From positions 62,001 to 126,000 of the forward strand of contig NZ_JAVIFX010000002.1 of NCBI RefSeq assembly GCF_031157255.1: DNA of 64,000 nt, read 5' to 3'. The notes beneath the pieces were generated by a model. That model searched no databases. It was not told where the DNA came from and saw only the letters and a program-made list of their open reading frames with translations. Made by a program: the position numbers and the translations under genes. This document shows positions 58,636-64,000 of this stretch, piece after piece. The DNA is from Bradyrhizobium sp. LHD-71 (GTDB lineage Bacteria; Pseudomonadota; Alphaproteobacteria; Rhizobiales; Xanthobacteraceae). How positions within the stretch are numbered: the first letter of the stretch is position 1; every line of letters starts with the position of its first letter.

Positions 58636-60642
58636 TTAGTCGTCATCATCATCCGCGTCTTCGTCATCGACATCCTGATCGGTGGGCTCAGGAGCCCGAT
58701 GCAACTGGTCTTCCCAAAGCTTCGCGTACGCTCCGCCGTCCGCCAAAAGCTGGTCATGCGAGCCGCGCTCAACCACGCGGCCGCCGGCCAGGACAATAAT
58801 TTCGTCCATTTCGACCACCGACGTCAGGCGGTGGGTGGAAAAGATCATCGTCCGGCCCTTCGCGAGTTTCAGCAACGTGCGATTGATCGCAGCCTCGGTG
58901 GTCTGGTCGAGCGCCGAGGTCGCCTCGTCGAGCAGCAGCACCGACGGATTGCGGGCGATCGCGCGGGCAATGGCGATGCGTTGGCGCTGTCCGCCGGAAA
59001 GCGTCTCGCCGCGCTCGCCGACGATCGTGTCGTAGCCTTCCGGCAGGCTCATAATGAAGTTGTGGATCTCGGCGTTGCGTGCGGCCTCCTCCACCTCCTC
59101 GTCGGTGGCGCCCTCCTTGCCGAGGCGAATGTTCTCGCGCAACGACATGTTGAACAGCATGTTCTCCTGGAACACGACAGCCATGCTGGAGCGAAGCGAA
59201 TCCCGCGTGACCCGCCGGATGTCGACGCCATCAATGGTCACGCGGCCGCTGGTCGGCGTGTAGAGCCGCAAAATCAGGTTGAGCAGCGTGCTCTTGCCCG
59301 AACCGCTCGGCCCTACCACGGCAATGCTGCGGCCGACCGGAATTTTCAACGACAGTTCTTCGATCACCGGCTTTTCCGCGCCTTCGTAAGCGAAGCTCAC
59401 GTGATCGAAGGTGATGTCGTTGGTGATACGCGGCATAACCGGCGCGGCGGGACGGTCTGCCCCCGTCGCCCGTTCGTCGAGCAATTCCTGCATGTGCCGC
59501 GTCGCCGCCGCAGCCTGAATTGCGACCGGAATGAAGTGCATCAGGTGAGCGATGTTGTAGGAGATCTCCCAAAAGGCGCTTTCGAACGTGACGAACGTGC
59601 CGATGGAAATCTGACCCGTCGTTGCGAGGTAGGCGCCGATCGCCAGCACGACGAGGTGCAACAGCAGTACCGCGATCGTCACCGTGCGCTCGACCATGGT
59701 CGAGAGAAACGTGGCGCGGATCATGCTGAACCGCGCGGCATGGTTGCGCAACGAAAACCAGCCGAGTGCACGACGCTGCAGGCTGAACGCCTTCACCACG
59801 GCTTGCGCGGCGACGGTCTCCTGCACGACGCCGAGAATGGCCGACTCGTTGACCTTCTGCTCGTAGTTGGCCTGCACGGCCTTGGGCGTCAGAATGCGCG
59901 GGCCGATCAGCGTGATCGGGAAGATCAGGAGAGCCACCACGGCAAGCTGCCAGTTCAGATAAAGCATCAACCCGATGCCTGCGATCAGTTCCATGAGCGG
60001 CAGCAGCGCGCCGTTGGCGAAGTGCTTCACCGAACCTTCGTAGGCGGCCATGTCCACGGAGAAGCGCGCCAGAACTTCGCCGCGCCGGGTCTTTGCAAAG
60101 AATGCCGACGGCAGGTTCTGCACATGGTCGAACAGTCTGGCACGGACATCTGAGATGACGCCGGAGGCCGTACGCGCATCCCATAGTTCATACCAGATGG
60201 CGACGATGGAGGTGAAGACGCCCGCAACCGCAAGCACGATCAGGATACGGTAGAGGGTCTGCAGATCCTCTTCATTCAACGCATCGTCGATCAGAAACTT
60301 CAGGCTCAACGGCATGATGACGTTGAAGAGCGTCTCGACCAGAAGGCCGAAGCCGACGATCGCAAGCCCCTTCTTGTAATTCTTCAGAAACGGCCGCGTG
60401 AACCGGTAAACTGTCGAGAATGCGCCGGCCGCCTCGCGCGCGGTAAATACGAGCAAATCCTCGTCGTCTTCGTCATCGATCACGGCGGCCGGGGAGTTGG
60501 TCCCGACATTCGCAACTTTTGCCAAAGCAGCCGGATTGTCCTGCGGTCCGTCTTTGTCATCGGACTCAAGGGATGCAGCCTGCGCCGCCTGGTCGTCGGG
60601 GGCCGCGTTCGCGTCGGACGGAGATTGTGGCGGCGACGCCAT
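58636..60642 (-). CDS. ABC exporter, fused membrane and ATPase domains, with acidic ends
   Basis: A 668-residue half-exporter acting as a homodimer. Residues 1-70 are acidic and Ala/Pro-rich. Six membrane helices follow (about 90-365). The ATPase has Walker A GPSGSGKS near 455, signature LSGGQRQRIAIARAIAR near 555, and Walker B VLLLDEATSALDQTTE. The last 20 residues are a run of Asp/Glu. It resembles NdvA/MsbA-type exporters of glucans or lipids; the substrate is unknown. It lies 84 bp after the amine-oxidase/methyltransferase gene on the same strand. Confidence 0.92.
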   Translation of the reverse strand: MASPPQSPSDANAAPDDQAAQAASLESDDKDGPQDNPAALAKVANVGTNSPAAVIDDEDDEDLLVFTAREAAGAFSTVYRFTRPFLKNYKKGLAIVGFGLLVETLFNVIMPLSLKFLIDDALNEEDLQTLYRILIVLAVAGVFTSIVAIWYELWDARTASGVISDVRARLFDHVQNLPSAFFAKTRRGEVLARFSVDMAAYEGSVKHFANGALLPLMELIAGIGLMLYLNWQLAVVALLIFPITLIGPRILTPKAVQANYEQKVNESAILGVVQETVAAQAVVKAFSLQRRALGWFSLRNHAARFSMIRATFLSTMVERTVTIAVLLLHLVVLAIGAYLATTGQISIGTFVTFESAFWEISYNIAHLMHFIPVAIQAAAATRHMQELLDERATGADRPAAPVMPRITNDITFDHVSFAYEGAEKPVIEELSLKIPVGRSIAVVGPSGSGKSTLLNLILRLYTPTSGRVTIDGVDIRRVTRDSLRSSMAVVFQENMLFNMSLRENIRLGKEGATDEEVEEAARNAEIHNFIMSLPEGYDTIVGERGETLSGGQRQRIAIARAIARNPSVLLLDEATSALDQTTEAAINRTLLKLAKGRTMIFSTHRLTSVVEMDEIIVLAGGRVVERGSHDQLLADGGAYAKLWEDQLHRAPEPTDQDVDDEDADDDDD

Positions 60643-60726
60643 GCAACAGGACTACCGATGGAAGTTGATTGCAGGATGACACGGACCACGGCAGCGGCTC
60701 AATAGCCGCCGGTTCGCCGCCCGCAA

Positions 60727-62778
60727 TCAATCGTCGGAGGTCTTGTCGAAAAACGAGTAGCGCAGCGACTCGGCGTCGGCGTACCAGTGCCCGGGGCCTT
60801 TATTCGCCGCGAGTGTCGCCTGCCACAGCACATCGGTGACGTCGCGCCGGTTCATCGACAGATCGAAGCCGTTGGAGAAGAACAGTTCCGACCATTCCCA
60901 CCACGTGCCGAGCTTCTTCACGCCACGCAACAGGTTGTATCTGTCGATCAGTGCGGCCGGAAGGTCGCTGGTCACCGAACCGAAAACCAGCCCCCTGCGA
61001 ACCACGCGGTTGAATTCGCCGATTGCCTTGACCGCCTGCCTGTCGGTGAGGTGGCAGAGACTCGTCTCGTAGACGAAGTCAAACTCCCCGTCCGCGAACG
61101 GAAGATCGGTGATCGATCCCGCCACGTTGTACTTTTTCAGGTCCTTGCGCGTACGGGCATGGATCGCCCGATTGCGCTCGATACCCCATGCATCGACGCC
61201 GCGCTCACGCAGCGCGCCGACGAGTTCACCGCTCGCCGATCCTGCGACCAGCAGTTTGTACCCCTTCGCTCTGTTCCAAGTGAGCTTGATGAGGCTCATC
61301 AGATAATCGGGATCCGTGAACTGGCTCCAGACATCACTATAGGAGCCGACCCCGCGGTAATTGTCGAAGTAATCGCGGTCGATCTTATCCGACACCGGCT
61401 GCGCACCCTGCCCCTTGGCATAGCGCAGCTTGATCGTCTCCGTGAGGATGAGGTCCGTCGCCGCGTCCGAGGAGTCGAGCAGACCGTTCAGCGTCGAGTC
61501 GAACAGGTAGTCACCGACCAGCACGAGGCCAGCGTGATCGTTCGGCTCCGGCCGATGGTTGGTCAGAACGTCGCGCACCGGAAATCCGCCCGGAACCGCG
61601 TTCACCGACGACAGCCATCGATGGACCTTGCCTTCCAAGAAGTGCGCGCGCGCATCGCCGAACGAGGCTGGCAGCGACTTGATCGCTGCATCCACCAATT
61701 GCTGGTCACCCAGGTTGACGTAGGCCAGCGCGTCGGAGCCCGCGATCAGGAAGTTCAGCACGCCGTGGCGGCCGACATTATGCCGCGCGCCCTCGACGTA
61801 GACGCAGCAGCCGCCAAAAGCTTCTGACATCCACCATGCACCGGCGACCTTGTCCCCCCAGAACGGCTCATCGAACAGCAGCGCCACACGCAAATAGTGC
61901 GCCGGCCGGTCGAAATAGGCCACGTGTCTGACCATCGACGATCGCAGTCGCTCGTTGTCCCAGCCCACCGTGGAGAGCCAGCTGTGCGGCAAGCACATCA
62001 CCACGAGGTCGAAGTCGCGCGTCTCCGGACCTTTACCGTTCATCATGTTGAGCTGATAGCGGCCGCTCTCGCTCTTGCCGACCTTCAACACGCGATGATT
62101 GAACTGGACATCGGCGTCGATCTCCTCACGCAGGCGCTCGATGATCTGCTCGTTGCCGTTCTGGATGGAGTAGAGGCCGATATAGCCGTCGATATCCATC
62201 ACGAAGTTCTTCAGCGCATTCAGCCCGTTGGTATTGTGGCTTTCGGTGGCGATGTCGGAACGCGCCATCACCTTCAGGAATCGCTTGGCGATCGGATCCT
62301 TCACTTCACGGTCGAGCAGTTCTTCGCAATTGATGAAGGCCCAGGGGTGCTCGTTATCGTGTGCGCCAACGCCCTCATAATATTCCTGAGGCGACATCAT
62401 CTGCGTACAGCGCTTTCGAAACGTCTCGATGGCGTCTGCGGTCTTGTCTCCGTACTTGCGGCGCATGCCGCGCAAGTCGTCCAGCAACTCGCCGTCAAGT
62501 TGCACCTGCTCGGCATCGATCGGAATGGTTTGCAGACCGAGATGCTGGACAAGGTCCCGTAGCGGGTCCGGACCGAGCATCGAGTAATCGTAGATTTCAG
62601 CGACGCCGGCCTCGTACAGCGCCGGCGCCTTGTCGAATGTCTTTGACAGGATCTTGCCGCCAAGGCGTTCCGTCGCCTCGAAGATGGTCACCTTGCACAG
62701 TGGTCCAAGCTTCTTGCGCAAGTACCAGGCGGTCATCAGGCCGCCCGGCCCTCCCCCAACGATCGCCAGATCCAACAT
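60727..62778 (-). CDS. Flavin amine oxidase fused to SAM-dependent methyltransferase
   Basis: A 683-residue two-enzyme protein. ATG at 62778 (MLDLAIVGGGPGGLMTAWYL) has AAGGGG before it. Residues 1-465 are an amine-oxidase/protoporphyrinogen-oxidase-like flavoprotein (Rossmann GGGPGG; TERLGGK; C-terminal LVLVGDYLFDSTLNGLLDSSDAA). Residues 505-640 are a class I methyltransferase: LLVAGSASGELVGALRERGVDAWGIERN is the SAM site and LPFADGEFDFVYETSLCHL the post-I motif. The two catalytic domains suggest consecutive steps on one compound, but the substrate is not recognised. Confidence 0.85.
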   Translation of the reverse strand: MLDLAIVGGGPGGLMTAWYLRKKLGPLCKVTIFEATERLGGKILSKTFDKAPALYEAGVAEIYDYSMLGPDPLRDLVQHLGLQTIPIDAEQVQLDGELLDDLRGMRRKYGDKTADAIETFRKRCTQMMSPQEYYEGVGAHDNEHPWAFINCEELLDREVKDPIAKRFLKVMARSDIATESHNTNGLNALKNFVMDIDGYIGLYSIQNGNEQIIERLREEIDADVQFNHRVLKVGKSESGRYQLNMMNGKGPETRDFDLVVMCLPHSWLSTVGWDNERLRSSMVRHVAYFDRPAHYLRVALLFDEPFWGDKVAGAWWMSEAFGGCCVYVEGARHNVGRHGVLNFLIAGSDALAYVNLGDQQLVDAAIKSLPASFGDARAHFLEGKVHRWLSSVNAVPGGFPVRDVLTNHRPEPNDHAGLVLVGDYLFDSTLNGLLDSSDAATDLILTETIKLRYAKGQGAQPVSDKIDRDYFDNYRGVGSYSDVWSQFTDPDYLMSLIKLTWNRAKGYKLLVAGSASGELVGALRERGVDAWGIERNRAIHARTRKDLKKYNVAGSITDLPFADGEFDFVYETSLCHLTDRQAVKAIGEFNRVVRRGLVFGSVTSDLPAALIDRYNLLRGVKKLGTWWEWSELFFSNGFDLSMNRRDVTDVLWQATLAANKGPGHWYADAESLRYSFFDKTSDD

Positions 62779-62977
62779 TCGCCCCTTCCCCGGACGCGAC
62801 CGCGACGCCGTCTTTGCCCGCGCGCAGTCGGCCACGAGCCTCGTAAGGAAGAGTGTTTTTCACCTGAAAGGAAGATGAACAAACCGGGGGTGCTAAACAA
62901 AAAACGCGATTGCGCGCGAAGAAAAACCAGCTGCACCCGGCGGCGCTTGTTCCGCGGTGGCAATCGCCGGACAAAAG

Positions 62978-63001
62978 AAAGGCCGCCCGAAGGCGGCCTT
63001 T
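62978..63001 (-). terminator. Intrinsic terminator of rpoC with UUCG tetraloop
   Basis: A 10-bp perfect stem (AAAGGCCGCC with GGCGGCCTTT) around a loop that is TTCG on the minus strand, followed there by a T-rich CTTTTGT. It lies 23-47 bp downstream of the rpoC stop. Confidence 0.85.
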
Positions 63002-63024
63002 CGATCGATCGATTGGAGGAGCGG

Positions 63025-64000
63025 CTACTCCGCTGGCGGCAGAGCGACCGGTTCGGGCTGCGGCGCATCCGGCACGATGGCAGCAGCTGCTGCCGCCTGC
63101 TTCTCGCGCTCGTCGAGGATCAGCTTGTCGCGCTTGGCGGCGACTTCGCGGATCTTCGTCATGGAGGCGCCGGTGCCCGCCGGAATCAACCGGCCGACGA
63201 TGACGTTCTCCTTCAGGCCCTCGAGCGCATCCGCCTTGCCGTTGACGGCGGCTTCGGTGAGCACGCGCGTGGTCTCCTGGAACGATGCCGCCGAGATGAA
63301 CGACTTCGTCTGCAGGCTTGCCTTGGTGATGCCGAGCAGCACCGGCACGGCGGAGGCGATCTTCTTGCCCTCTTCCCTTGCCCTGACGTTGACGTGTTCG
63401 AACTCGATGCGATCCATCTGCTCGCCCTGGATCAGATCGGTTTCACCCGGCTCGGTGATCTCGACTTTCTGCAGCATCTGGCGAACGATCACCTCGATGT
63501 GCTTGTCGTTGATCAACACGCCTTGCAGCCGGTAGACCTCCTGGATCTCGTTGACCAGATAGGCTGCCAGTTCCTCGATACCGCGGATCGCAAGGATGTC
63601 GTGCGGCGCAGGATTGCCCTCGACGATGAAGTCGCCCTTCTCGACGATGTCGCCATCCTGCAGATGCACGGTCTTGCTCTTCGCGATCAGATACTCACGC
63701 GCCTCCTCGCTCTTGTCGGCAGGCTCGATCGAGATGCGGCGCTTGTTCTTGTAATCGCGGCCAAAGCGCACCGTACCGGCGATTTCGGCAATGATTGCCG
63801 CATCCTTCGGCTTGCGCGCCTCGAACAGTTCGGCCACCCGCGGCAGACCGCCGGTGATGTCGCGCGTCTTGGCGCTTTCGGTGGAGATACGCGCGATCAC
63901 ATCGCCCGCCTTCACCTTTGCACCGACGTCCACCGACAGGATCGCGTCGACCGCGAGCATGTAGCGGGCGTCACCGCCACGCGGCACCTTCAGCACCTTG
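63025..64000 (-). CDS. rpoC: RNA polymerase beta-prime subunit, C-terminal part (cut by window edge)
   Basis: The last 324 codons of rpo[35 protein letters not shown] and [46 protein letters not shown] are the universal C-terminal blocks. [57 protein letters not shown] closes the catalytic core. The alphaproteobacterial tail then runs to [12 protein letters not shown]. The 5' part is outside the window. Confidence 0.98.
   Translation of the reverse strand, partial: KVLKVPRGGDARYMLAVDAILSVDVGAKVKAGDVIARISTESAKTRDITGGLPRVAELFEARKPKDAAIIAEIAGTVRFGRDYKNKRRISIEPADKSEEAREYLIAKSKTVHLQDGDIVEKGDFIVEGNPAPHDILAIRGIEELAAYLVNEIQEVYRLQGVLINDKHIEVIVRQMLQKVEITEPGETDLIQGEQMDRIEFEHVNVRAREEGKKIASAVPVLLGITKASLQTKSFISAASFQETTRVLTEAAVNGKADALEGLKENVIVGRLIPAGTGASMTKIREVAAKRDKLILDEREKQAAAAAAIVPDAPQPEPVALPPAE

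Noticed and set aside
58699-60153. A 484-codon plus-strand frame opposite the ABC exporter
   Set aside because: It is a mirror frame of a complete ABC exporter with all ATPase motifs.

Overview
The window is a gene-dense, GC-rich stretch of alphaproteobacterial chromosome. The ribosomal proteins, RpoA, the FliK/FhlB pair, ATP12, DUF2239 and the intergenic repeats all read like Hyphomicrobiales, close to the Bradyrhizobium / Xanthobacteraceae group. That placement is from memory of protein families and was not searched. No tRNA, rRNA, CRISPR, transposase or phage gene was found.

Positions 1-14.9 kb hold mixed housekeeping genes. The 5' 642 codons of a fused indolepyruvate-type 2-oxoacid:ferredoxin oxidoreductase run off the left edge. 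Then come a small membrane protein, a Bug/TctC-type solute receptor, a periplasmic glycerophosphodiester phosphodiesterase, a Tat-exported Trp/Arg/Tyr-rich protein, PccB, OsmC, the FhlB-FliK flagellar pair, an LTXXQ-type periplasmic protein, a class III cyclase, an NTF2-like protein and a LysR regulator.

Positions 14.9-32.9 kb hold an ATP12 chaperone, then a GltD-like flavoprotein with two extra [4Fe-4S] clusters overlapping KorA (fused gamma-alpha subunit of a 2-oxoacid:ferredoxin oxidoreductase). KorB, the matching thiamine-diphosphate subunit, lies 12 kb downstream. Two units separate them. The first is a tightly coupled nine-gene minus-strand operon: a PotABCD-type uptake system, a three-part FAD/[2Fe-2S] amino- or imino-acid dehydrogenase with two beta-type paralogues, and RidA, with a divergent OccR/NocR-like LysR gene. 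It looks like one pathway of uptake, oxidation and imine clean-up for an opine-, D-amino- or imino-acid-like compound. The second is an MBOAT/SGNH O-acetylation pair.

Positions 32.9-38.1 kb hold an RluA-type pseudouridine synthase, RarA and a DegP-type protease in ATGA-coupled order, then DUF1330 and SDR genes.

Positions 38.2-57.5 kb hold the str-S10-spc-alpha ribosomal superoperon on the minus strand, from rpsL to rplQ. Oddities are a 60-codon unrecognised gene wedged between rplF and rplR with coupled start and stop, an adenylate kinase with an 86-residue histone-H1-like Lys/Ala tail, and structured repeats in the gaps around rplQ-rpoA, rpoA-rpsK, rpsK-rpsM and rpsJ-tuf.

Positions 57.5-64 kb hold the rpsL leader and promoter. 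Three genes then separate the ribosomal block from rpoC: DUF2239, an ABC exporter, and a flavin amine oxidase fused to a SAM methyltransferase. The rpoC 3' end runs off the right edge and is closed by a UUCG-loop terminator.
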